Assembly (NCBI GenBank): GCA_010645155.1
Contig: CM021321.1
Coordinates: forward strand, 7,743,797 to 7,807,796
Source: Tigriopus japonicus
Lineage: Eukaryota > Arthropoda > Copepoda > Harpacticoida > Harpacticidae
Direction of reading: 5' to 3'
DNA length: 64,000 nucleotides
The notes beneath the pieces are model-generated. The model was not told the origin of the DNA. It searched no databases and saw only the letters and a list, made by a program, of their open reading frames with translations. The position numbers and the translations under genes were made by a program. Below are positions 9,989 through 21,000 of the stretch, piece by piece. Numbering within the stretch: position 1 is the first letter of the stretch; each line of letters begins with the position of its first letter.

Positions 9989-11623
9989 TCATCAGAAACA
10001 CAGGTCTTCCGAACTTTTTTTCCCGCCAAAAATGATGACGTCACTAGTAATTGCTGTAATAATGACGGGTTTAAAGAGTTTGAGTAATGGATGATAGATC
10101 TTCCAATTGGGTTGATTGATATCAGTATACCTCCTAGATGGGAATGGTGGCCTCCCATTTTTAGGATAAATCATTATTTTTGCGCAAGGTTGTTTTTTGT
10201 CATTCTTGTTTCCTAAAAAATCACTTGTTCATTCAAAAACCATTAAAATATTGACGACGAGCCAATAGAGAAATCTCGTGCACAATAATAAAATAGTGCA
10301 ATCATCAAATGTGCCATCTAGTTCTTTTTATATGGGAACAACTTGTGGATTCAATGAGATGCATAGATTTACAGATATTTTACATCAGTTAAGGGCAAAC
10401 AAAAATGCCTCAAATGTTGATTTGTAAGGCAAATGAACCTACAATTGTTTTTGGCTGAAATGATAAATCATCTTTAAAATGAGCGTGAAAACATGAAGAT
10501 TGAGAGGGGATTTCCGTTAATATCTATACCATAATTTTCTGAATTCACTTGTAGTTCCTTTGGGAATTTGTCCATCAACATTTAAGGCGCTTTAGTTGCA
10601 CCATGACAGAACAAAGAAAAACATGTGTAACCGCAACGCCGTTACAACGCTAATCGCAAATTTATCCCCTCAAAAATGGCTGCTTGCACATTTTCTCACA
10701 TATGAGCCGCTATCAAATTATTATAAAATGTGTTTCCGCTCCTAATACCGGTCTATTTGCAAATCAAACGCCAATCAGAACGTTTCTCAATATATTTTTT
10801 TTCAAAAAGCAGACAAAGATTGTAGTTATTTTGATCTTAATGGTCTTGACACGAATTTCTCGAAATGGCCCAACCAGACAGTTCTTCACTTGTGTTATGT
10901 TGGTAATGATTGCTTACTTAGTTCTTTTGGTGATAGTGTTGAATTTCTACGACGGTGAGAACTCCTTGTTCTCAATGGAAATGGACGATAATGAGAATCA
11001 GTTGGAAAGTGCGGCCAAAGTCCAACCTCGTTTGGACCCCTTTGGTGTCATTATGGCCTGAGAACTTCACAATTGCTGTTGTCAACACGAAACATGTGGA
11101 ACAAGGTTCACCAATAGATACTCCAGGAATGTATGAATGATAATTTATTTTATGTGTGTTATTTGTCAAATAAAAACCTTTGAAATGTTTTCTCAAATGA
11201 ATTAGCATCAAATAGTGTTGTTTGAGCACACTGATAGTTTCAGTGCATACCAGTGTTTTTAATAATGTTTATTGCGATAAGTTATTGTGTCATTGGACAA
11301 GGTTTTCTATGACATTAAATTGAGAAGGATTGTTAGATACGTATAGACCTTCGAAGTTCAAAATTGTAGTTCAATTGAGTACAAAGGCAGTCAGTTTATG
11401 TACTAAGTTCTTGTACCCTTTATGCATACTTCATTTATATGTGTATAAAGGTCGGAAAGGTTCACAACGGTGTGTTTTTGCATTTCACTGTGCAACGCAA
11501 AATTTAAACTTAAAGTTTATTGTTCTGGAGATCAACCAATATTGCTTCAGTTTGTCACACTATTGAAAAAAGCCTTGTACTAAAGGCTTCATTCCCTTCC
11601 TTTTGAGTGTGTTTGAAAATGAT
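9989..11623. other. Spacer between two hAT elements
   Basis: Apart from the doubtful membrane-protein frame at 10840-11061, I see no gene, RNA or clear repeat in this AT-rich stretch. Confidence 0.4.
10840..11061 (+). CDS. Possible small single-pass membrane protein
   Basis: A 73-aa open frame with no family that I recognise. It starts MVLTRISRNGPTRQFF, continues with a ~20-residue hydrophobic segment (VMLVMIAYLVLLVIVLNFY), then an acidic tail, as in short type II membrane proteins or the N-terminus of a Golgi enzyme. An in-frame ATG also exists at 10684. AATAAA at about 11169 could be its polyadenylation signal. It lies between two transposons with no obvious partner exon, so chance is a real alternative. 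Confidence 0.25.
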   Translation: MVLTRISRNGPTRQFFTCVMLVMIAYLVLLVIVLNFYDGENSLFSMEMDDNENQLESAAKVQPRLDPFGVIMA

Positions 11624-12114
11624 CACTGAGTCAGGGTTGCCAGGTCCCACGGAGGGCTCGCGGCCAAATTTAAAATCAGAAGTTGCCTTTTGGCGGCCAA
11701 AAATGAGGAAAAGTTGCCACTTGGCAGCCATTTTTTTATTTTCATTGTTTTCATTATTGTTGTTCAATTGTCACGCACATTGCAAAAAAATGTATAAGTA
11801 AGGAGCATTGCTCAAGACATTTTTTGTAATATATATATTTTCTTAAACTTCTTTACATTTTTTGTATTGTGCGTTCTAGTAAGAAACTTCATGGGAACAA
11901 AGCGTCAACTTGGCATTATAGACAATTGACGTTAACGTGAATCCTTAGGTGCTAGGATTGCAGGGTTGATCCTCCCCCGCCCAATAAAGCTGGTATTGAC
12001 CCAATTTTGCCGATAGGTAACATTATGTGTCTGTAAATCGGAAATGTTAAATGCATAGGGTTTCATCTTTAGTCTTTATACAAAATTATTTAACAATCAA
12101 AATCCATCCTATTT

Positions 12115-12502
12115 AGTGCATGTCTGCTTTTAGTTTTGGTAAGCATAACTGAAACTGCTGATGGAATGAAAGCGCTTTCGGCCGAAATAAGGGAAGCTCA
12201 GTAAACATCAGCTGGGCCTGCTTGTTTACTCCGTAGCACCGTCGTGGCCTCTGTTGTCTCATTGCTTCACAAAAATTCTATGATCGCATCTCTTTCTCGA
12301 CCGTTTGTTGCGGAGCAACTGACCATTTGAAATATTTGATCGAGTGCAGAACAGGAAAGAACAGAATCACCAGAAAAGGGCGGCGCAACACTACGGAGCA
12401 CAAAATCAACAACCTTTTTTCTCACTGTGCTTATCAAATTACAGCCGAAATTTTGATTTCGGTTTCAGTTATGCTTAACTAAACCAAAAGCAGACATGCA
12501 CT
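12115..12502. mobile_element. Nested inverted-repeat element (MITE-like), 388 bp
   Basis: Arms of about 42 bases (12115-12157 and 12461-12502) are inverted copies with a few mismatches, starting AGTGCATGTCTGCTTTT. If the ends are taken one base inside, TTTA flanks both sides as a 4-bp duplication. There is no coding capacity. It sits inside the larger hAT element and is therefore probably younger. Its superfamily is unclear. Confidence 0.6.
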
Positions 12503-13233
12503 TTAAAGAAGCCGAAGATACTTTTGGTTCAAAAACCTTTACAACTTCTTTTGACCAAATTATTTTTTTCAAAACTGAGTTTTTCATGATGTTGAACACA
12601 TAATCAATTTAAATTTAAAGTGAATTTTGCATGTATATAACTTCAATCAGTTGCTTGCAGTTTTGGTTAAGCCCTCTTTATACGAAAACTTTTGGTTATG
12701 ATCTTGTTTGGTCCATCACTAACTGACATCAAAAATAAAATTTCTGCCCAAAAGCGCATTTGTCCATCGCTATGATTCAGACGCCACAATTGACTGCAGT
12801 CAAAAACAAGGCACAACCTAATGTTTAACTTAAGTATTTGTTTAGAGGACTTGTTTGAAATGGACTTTCAACTGGCAGCCAAAGATTTGCATGTGTCGCA
12901 ATTTAGCAATTACTTGGTAATTGCCTGTGTCATCATTGATGATACAGGTAATTACAGGTAAGTACTTGATGATTCATCAAGTTTCAAAAGTTGCCAAATT
13001 CGGCTAAGATGCTACAAAAATTTTCTTGTGGCCATTCAGCAGCCTCAAAAGTTGCCATTTTGTGGCCAAATTTCAACCGGTGGCCACTAACGTTTGTTCG
13101 TGGCTATCACCTTTCCAAAGTTACCTTTTTTGGAAATTATGGCCGCCGCAGCGGCCACCTGACAACCCTGGTTGGCACTCACATAATGATCAGCAGCCTT
13201 TCGATATTTTCCCGTTGCCATTAACTTTCATAA

Positions 13234-13372
13234 GTTGCCATTTGGCGGCCAATTCCCCCCCGGCGGCCACAATTTTTTTCTCGTGGCCATCAGGTTTCAA
13301 AAGTTGCCAATTTGGCGGCCAATTTCCCCCCGGCGGCCACAATTTTTTTCTCGTGGCCATCAGGTGTTAAAA
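13234..13372. repeat. Two tandem ~69-bp GGCGGCC-rich units
   Basis: Two nearly identical units (13234-13302 and 13303-13372) each carry GTTGCC, GGCGGCCAATT, a C run, GGCGGCCACAATTTTTTT and CTCGTGGCCATCAGGT. More diverged copies extend back to about 12988. In hAT elements such subterminal arrays are often transposase-binding sites; that role here is inference. Confidence 0.8.
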
Positions 13373-13431
13373 GTTGCCACTTTTGGAAATTTTGGCCGCC
13401 GCGGCGGCCACCTGGCAACCCTGCACTGAGT

Positions 13432-16400
13432 CACGCAAGTGTAGTGAAAAGAGACTTTTCTCCTTTTTTCCTCGGTTTTTTAAGGGTGACTGAAAGGAGA
13501 TGAAAAAGCTAGTACTTGAAACTTACAATAACAATGTAATGAGCCAAACTTATGAAATTTTGAATTGTTAGGATCAAATCTGAGTACAATCTTCTATAAT
13601 TTTCACCTATTGGCATGCCATGAAAAGGCCTTGGGGTGGGATGAGAGCCATTCAAACTTACTAACACGTCTGTACTATTTTTCGACTTTTGCGTCAACAA
13701 TCTTGCCCATTCTGCCACCAGATGTCGGTAATCGAGGCAGAATCAACCAAAAATAATGAAAAATGCAAATAAAAGATCGGAAAAATTGAGATGAAATGCA
13801 TTTTTATGAAATTAACGTACCTTGACCAATACGTACGCTCTTGAACGAAAACGAAAGTCTTGTTGTAATTTTGAACCATAACATTTTCGTAACTGAGAAT
13901 ATACTTAAATGATTTAACATCCAATCTAGCCTTTGAAAACAATATTTAGTATCGATCTAATTGGAGATTTCATCCTTGATTGTGCATATGTAAAAGAGGT
14001 TAAAATTGAAAAAAATGGACCTAAGAAAAAACCTCTCAGCCTTTTAAACCTCTATTTTTAAGAAGGAAGAACAGAGTTTGAGAGACGTTCAAGGTTGTGC
14101 TACTTATAGTGGGATCAGACAAGGATACTTTGAATTAAAGGACCTCATTGATTGAGTCAGTCTAACGTTTGATACATTGCATTGACAAGTTTAGTTTAAA
14201 AGAACTGAAGCGCCTTTTCACAGGTAAACTAATTCGCAAGAGAACGTGTACAGTCAAAGCTGGATATATGGAAAAGCAAAAATATTTTTATGTAAAGATT
14301 CTTAAGATTAAGTCTTATTGAATGCTCTTCTTTGTTTTCATCAATGACAGTGTTTGATTTTCAAAGAAAAGGGGATGAACAATCGATTGTCAAATGATGA
14401 AAGGGCTCTTAACCGAAACCGAAAACCTCGGCCGAAAGAGGCCTTAACCAAGCCTGGAACCGAAAGCAGCTGACTAAGAAAAAATACATACATGCAAAAT
14501 TTCTTTTGAAATGTAAATTAATCTTGCGTACGACGTTAAGTAATTGTAAATTTTGAAAAAAGCATGACAGTTATTTTTGACCAAAAACAATCGACTTTGT
14601 CAAACTTCATTGTTTATGGTGCATATCAGCTTTCGGTTTCAGTAGGGTCTTCACATCATTCTTGCTTCCACGGTCAGAAAAGATGTGCTTAAAAGACATT
14701 GCAAATTTTTGAGATGCAGCTAATTAAACATTCAATTCAATCTCCCTCTCAAACTAATTTTAACGAGGCGTAATATATCAACCAAAAATATACTTCTAAT
14801 GATATTCAGCCTGCTCAGGTCGTGAAAATAAAACATGAAGTGCGGGCATTTGTTTCTATTATTTTTGGAACTTATTTTGCAAATCATTTTGAATTTCATG
14901 AACGATAAATGAGGATCGAAAAAGGAAATCGTTTGGATTCAGTGTGGGCTATATGAGTTTTAGGACAAAGTTCTAAGGCAAATAAACTGCTTTTGTTTTG
15001 TTGGAAAAAGTAACCTAACCTTGAAATGGTGAGTTATAAATGTTCAGAAGCCGGTCTTGTAGTTTATCCTCACCAACTGCACAAGCAAAAACCTGCTCCA
15101 ATTTTTTCCTCTCTTTGTGTATTTTAGCTTACTTAGCCGATAAACTTCGGTTTTCATGTCTTTGAAGTTTCCAAATGTCACCCAATATTTTCGATTGGCA
15201 AATATTTTCATTCCATATTTTGATGTGCAAAATATCAGCATTCCATTTTTAAAGTGCCACATTGATAAGGATGAAAACAATTTTCGAAGGTGAGATCCTA
15301 TTTTTGAGTCATTGAACTTCAAATTGAATCATAGTCACCCCGGACCAGTTTATCACATATGTTGTCTCGTTTGGTTTTTAGGGCATCGAACTCACTTACC
15401 AATCTATTTGGTTTTCAATCACCGTTGAAAGAGTCAAATACATTCTAACTTGCACATCGACTATGAAAATGTGACCGTTGATTATTAATGGTTGGGCGTG
15501 AGTAACCTACTTAAGATTAACTATGGTACTGGTTTCAGCCACATCTTTATTTATCGTTTTTTTGAAGTTTTTCGACAGCATAGAAATAGATTCTTATTTT
15601 TTCCTTGTTCGTTTTGTCAACGCAGGAGCAAAAAGGTAAGGGGATAAATCTTGCCTATTCTGTTGAGTTATCTTTCCGGGAAATGATTGTCATGAATGCA
15701 AGAAGAAACCAGCCCCTGGAATACAGGAGACTTTGACCTTATACCGACTTTTTCCCGACAAATTGACTTCTAACTCGATTCCACAACTTACGTCCATTCG
15801 GTCCAATTCGAGTGGCGTCACTTGTCATTCTGTGCTTGGTCACTAGAATCACCTGTTCGAAATTAGTCGGCTCGTCGATCGCCACATTTGAAGGACTTGA
15901 CGAAAATACGGTAATTGGACTTGGACCCAGAGATGAGCAGTTGTCGTAAAATCTGGACCTATGGTTACACTCAAAAAGATGAATAAACAACAGTATAATT
16001 TGATCGATTTTTTAGGTTTGTCCATAGGTGTTGAATCGCACCTCGTTTGATTAGTAGAAGCAATATCGGTTTTTGCGCGATGTTTCGTATCGATTGCAGG
16101 ATTATTGCCATCAAAGTATTACCTTACTTTTCCATGTAAAAGCTTGCAAAGAAAGACAAGGAGCTTGGAAAACTTTTCTGTGCAATCCATTCTCCAAGAG
16201 GCATGTGCACACTCCAACCTATCCAATTCTGTCATTGCAGCAACCGCCCATCTATGACACATTTTGTGAATTTGCTTATGTCCTCCATCCACGAGTACAT
16301 AACGTCGTATGCCGAACTTCGTTTCTCACATTTGGGGGTTTAGAGCAGTGGACTGACTATCTCGGGTTTTCCAAGTCTTGTCTGAGCAAGCGAACGATGC

Positions 16401-18000
16401 ATTCCGGCCATAAAAATATCCTGCGCTTCTCTCCACATTCCAGACCTAAGTAATTTACTTAAGCCCCGGGCATCCATGTCCATCATCTCGAAAAGATGTC
16501 CCTCCTTGGCCAGAGATGAGCGTTCCATTTCGTTCGGGTGATTTTTATGTAATAAAACTATTTAGCCCCGATAAATATCAGGGACGAGGAAAGCGGGTTA
16601 GACTGAAAGAAACTTGCTAAATCAGAGCTTTGGGTGATTGGCAAAGGTCTTATCCGTTATTCGAGGATGTGTCCGTGTATGAGTCTCAAATGGAAAGTTT
16701 GAAAAAATCAATCAAACTTCAAAGGACCAAAAGTCTCCATTTGGCAAGAAACAAGTGGGGAAATCTGCTAAGTGCTCTCTACTTGAGCGCATTTGTCTTA
16801 GTATAAAAAGGATTGGAAGAAACTCAAAATCCCGACCTAGGGGGGCCGACAATCTTGACCTTGGAGATCATTGAAACATGAATGGTATCGGAGGCATGCC
16901 TACTAACAATAAAAGTCAGGGAACGTAACAAAGCATGTAATTATCGCACAATTCCCTGATATACGGCGTAGGGTTAGACAAACGATTCGAATTGGCGGCG
17001 ACTTCTCCTTGAAGGACTGAATAGGTTTTTTTTCCTATCAACCTCCCCTCTGCCCCAACGGCCTCAATTTGTGCTCCCCCATATCGGTTCATGTACATGA
17101 TGAAGAATCTCAAGACACGAGATTTTTCTAAGGCTGGCGCGAGGCCTTGAAATGTAGAAGACGAGGAATCCCTCGTCAACTCTTCTGAACCGGCAGCGAA
17201 AGTCATTTTCGCAAAATCTTGGGGGTCTTGTTCGTGCTTGCAGCACTCGTCGCCCGTCGGTCGCCCGGTCCCAAAGATGATCCCCCATTGACCACAGCCT
17301 TAGGTGGGATCATGCTCAAGAGTATCGCCTTCATCCCAAGATCGGGCTGCCCTTATCTGTCTGTCCCTGGCTGAGGGACGATTTGCTGGGTACACTCATT
17401 TTGGAGCACAGGTCAAAGCGAAGGAGGAGCTTGGACCCGAGCGAGCTAAATGCATTCGTTTCATCCTTGGCGTGTTCGTTTTCGATTTTGAAAGCGTTCG
17501 GCATTTCTTGATCACTGTTCTTCGTTTCCTTGGAAAGGCCGAGCAGGCAGCTTGAGGCTGATCTGGAGGCCGCGGTTCGAGGTCGCTCGTAGTCAAAAGG
17601 ACGGAGTGAGCGTGTGTCTTTTGGGCTGAACGGAGGAGGATGATGATGAGGTGAGGTTCGAGGGAGTCGCCCACCAAGTGATTGTGGTGAAAATCCGTTA
17701 TCCCTCTCAGGCCCCAGAGGAGAGAAGAGAACGATCAGTGAGGTAGCTGGAATCAACTTTGGGTCGGAAAATCACCCCTTTTTCCGATCCAGACCCAATC
17801 CGGCTGCTTTGGTATCTTAGAGGAGGATCATTCCCAAAGTCACCAGCAATCTTTGGAAACAGAGAGAGGACTTGCCACGGGGAAGACAGCCTTTGGGGAG
17901 GTTTTGGTGGGAAAGGACACCCCTGAGGAGGATCAAACCCGCTCCTTAATAACTGCACAGGTGAATCCCGATAATACTTGAACAACATTTCAAGGGAGTG
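13432..18000. other. Long non-coding stretch
   Basis: No confident gene. 14400-14650 contains inverted words (AACCGAAAGCAGCTGA and its partner near 14630) resembling the arms of the nested element at 12115-12502, so a decayed relative may lie there. 15739-15960 holds a minus-strand frame with a degenerate CRIB-like core, listed under findings. Confidence 0.4.
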
Positions 18001-18060
18001 AATCCATACAAGAGTGACAAAGAGTGTTTCACGACCAATTCATCCAGCTGATCTCTACAG
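17950..18060 (+). promoter_or_regulatory. Possible non-coding 5' exon ending at a strong splice donor
   Basis: CTACAG|GTAAGT at 18055-18066 is a perfect CAG|GTAAGT donor on the + strand, with no open frame before it. The nearest downstream + strand gene is the MyBP-C-like gene at 23.3 kb, whose ATG exon itself begins after a splice acceptor (23254), so an upstream untranslated exon must exist. This is a good candidate, but the start boundary is a guess. Confidence 0.35.
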
Positions 18061-21000
18061 GTAAGTTCGACTTATTATCTAAATGCCACACATCCCTCAT
18101 TTTGACCCGACGACATAGCTGTACAGTCTTTTGGAACAGGTTCAAATCGTTAGTGTCCTCTAGCCTTTCCTGAGGAACGTTAGGACAATCATTTCGATCA
18201 ACCAGTTTGACCTCTATCCTTCATTGCAAACTTAGAATAGACCCCCTGTCCTCCGTTGTTGCATCCTCAATCGAGTTCGCCTCGTCGTCGGCCTTTTCTT
18301 GTCCCTCAGTGATTCCAAGCGCTTTCATTTGAACAAATGGATTTACTTTGCTCCGTAACAAGCAATCAGCCCTCGCGAAATGGAGCGAACTTAGCCGGCC
18401 TGCAATTCTCCCCAAGCTTTCAATACTTTCTCGTCATGTTTTTAGAATCCCGCCCGAGGGCCTAAGTCAGCAAGTAAGCCTTAGGTTGGAATTAGCGGCC
18501 GGATTTCAGTCTGACAAACTCTGACGAGGACCGTCCGTTGCCTGTTCCCTCGATAGGATTTGAAGGAGGACGAGGCTGAAAAGCTAGAGAAAAAAACGCA
18601 CCGAGATTGGGATGAGAAGAAGGCGGACAAGGAATGTTTCGCATTGTTTTCAGCTCTTCGATCTTGAATTCTCCAAGGACGAACGAGTACATAGCTCGAA
18701 TCAGAGAGACACCTGAGTAAGCTGAAAGACATGGATGAGTAGCGAAGGTGGGACAAGCACACACTAGATGTGAGATGCGACCTAAAGGGCGAAAGATAGA
18801 GAGAATGGTCCCATTCAACCTGGTTCCTGGACCCATTCCGATGATTTATGGAGTGATTTTGAGGCCAGTGCATTTGAGACATTGAACAATTGACCCGACC
18901 GCCCTATGCCTGAATGAGTTTTGGGGGATTTCTCCATCTGCTCTTTCCCTTTTCCCCCGAGGGTCATTGAGGTGACTCGATGTCGAAGGTTGTTGATCTT
19001 GCTCGTTCCGAGAAGTTTTCTTTCATTCTTGTAGAGTACAAACCATTGTGGATGTCAATTATCAATGAGTCAATGAATGCATTCGAAATATTACGCTCAA
19101 GGCCAGAGATTATGGAGCTGACAAAGCATCATCCAAGTGTCCTCGTTGTACGGACAATATGTTAGATCTGTGACTTACGAAGGTAGTCGTCAATCAACGC
19201 ATTGTTACGGCAAATGTCTGTGAAGAATTCTGTACCTACATCACACGTTCTCTCATGCCTTGAAACAAATCAGTTGTGTCCTTGGTTGCTGCGAAATATT
19301 TTCATCGGAAAAAAAACTTCACAACATAATTCCCGACTCATTGGGTGGTTGGCGGAATGTTAGAAAGGGCTTGAAATTCGGCACTGGAACACGAGTTCTC
19401 TCGACTCCTGAAAGGCTGTCTGACAGTCAGTCCATTGTGGACAATGATATCAAATTCCAAACTCCTGGAACGTAAACATTTTCCCACACCAATCGAGGGC
19501 GAAAAAGAGGGAAAGGGCCTGGAGGATTGCGTGTTTTCCGCTTTGATTTACGACACTCACCCCGGGCCAAAAAACCTATCCATCCGGAGTACATACAGTC
19601 AAACACTGTTTAACATATGTCTTACGTCTTTTGTGGCTGCTGGGACCAGTTAATCAAATTTAATGAGATGTAATTGTGCATGAGCGGCTTGAACTCAGTA
19701 TTATGGAGGAAATTTTCTCTCGATCGGAGATGGCACCGACAAATAGACCGCGTTTGTTTCTAATTTGACTAACCTTTTTCACAGTTTGAAGCAAATGTTT
19801 TTCCGAAGTTTTCCTCGTCTCGTTCTGGCCGTAACATTTGCATTGTTTTTAGACATTGTAATATGCGAGAATTTCCAGATTTCGTGGACCGACCACAAAA
19901 GCGAAAACAAGGATGTTTTGGTACTTTGTCCCTTTTTGTTTGTTGTAAATCAGCACATACATGTTTAATCCAAGAAATTCTAGATCCATTGGATAATATG
20001 AGCCCAGGAAAAAAGCTAAGCAGTGACGAAAGTCAAGTCTACCGTGACTCAGCCAAATGACCAATTTCGAAATGGGATCCCTGTGTAAACAAAGTGAAGG
20101 AATCAGTGTCAACCTGACCCAACCGGTGCAAATTTAAGGGTCTATGGGCGGACACAAAAAGGTTCCGAAGTGGAACAATGCAAAAACCTGCAAAACGAAA
20201 TATATTTGCGCATTCTTTGAGGTTCGTTTCCATTTCTCAATGGAAGTGTGAGAAGAAATAATTACCGCCTTGTCTAGGGTTTGACTGGCCTCCAAACAAC
20301 ATCGTTACTCTTGGATATTTTGGGTGGGATGTCGTCGTTGTCTTTGCCGTTTCAGGATCTCTTTCAAGCCTCAATTCAGTAGCTATTGCAAAAAACTTTC
20401 CTCGCTCGAGACTCTTGAATAAGGTTGCCTGTTAGTTAGTTTCCAGAGTCTCTCTCTCTTACTTCTACGAAGGGAAATCAATTTTTCATTTGGCCTCTCC
20501 TCATAACAAATCTTGGAAGTAAATTAACTTTGATGTTCAGGATTTGCTCGGCCCCATGACTAAGTGAGTGAAAGCAAATCATCTGCGAAAAAGACCATTT
20601 TTTGACGCCTTGAGATTTTACCCTCATCCGTGAGCAAGTGAGTGATTCCGATCCAAAGGTGTTTTCAATGCCCTTCCATTTTTTGCCCTTTTTCCTTCTC
20701 AGCATCGTTTTTTGAGCGAATATTCATGTGCGAACGAGATGACGAAAGGACAATTAGTACGAGAATTTCAAATATTTTCCCGGATTAGTCGCGCATAATT
20801 TGCCACCTAACCCTGGCAAAACATTTTTCAAGCTTCCCGCGCTTTCTCCTCTCTCTTTTTTTTTCGATGCGCTCTGATCAATCCAACTTGTGGAGAGAGA
20901 GAGAGAGGGAACAAAATGTGCCCAGCTTGCGAATGAGGCAATTAATCGTATAAGGAACTGGCATTTTAGAAATGCCATACGTATTTCCCTAGATAACAAT

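Larger units (their letters stand above)
11632..13423. mobile_element. hAT-type DNA transposon, 1,792 bp, with subterminal repeats
   Basis: The ends are inverted repeats beginning CAGGGTTGCCAGGT (14 bp perfect, diverged similarity beyond). A perfect 8-bp duplication, CACTGAGT, flanks it at 11624-11631 and 13424-13431. CAGGG starts are common in hAT elements. No transposase frame is visible. Both subterminal zones are packed with GTTGCC...GGCGGCC words, densest at the right end. A second terminus-like sequence ending in CACCTGACAACCCTG occurs at about 13155-13169, which suggests an internal duplication of the end or a nested relative. Confidence 0.85.

Noticed and set aside
17331..17756. 141-aa minus-strand open frame rich in Pro and Ser
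   Set aside because: No domain, no splice sites in suitable places, and the start is not an ATG in good context; likely chance in a GC-richer patch.
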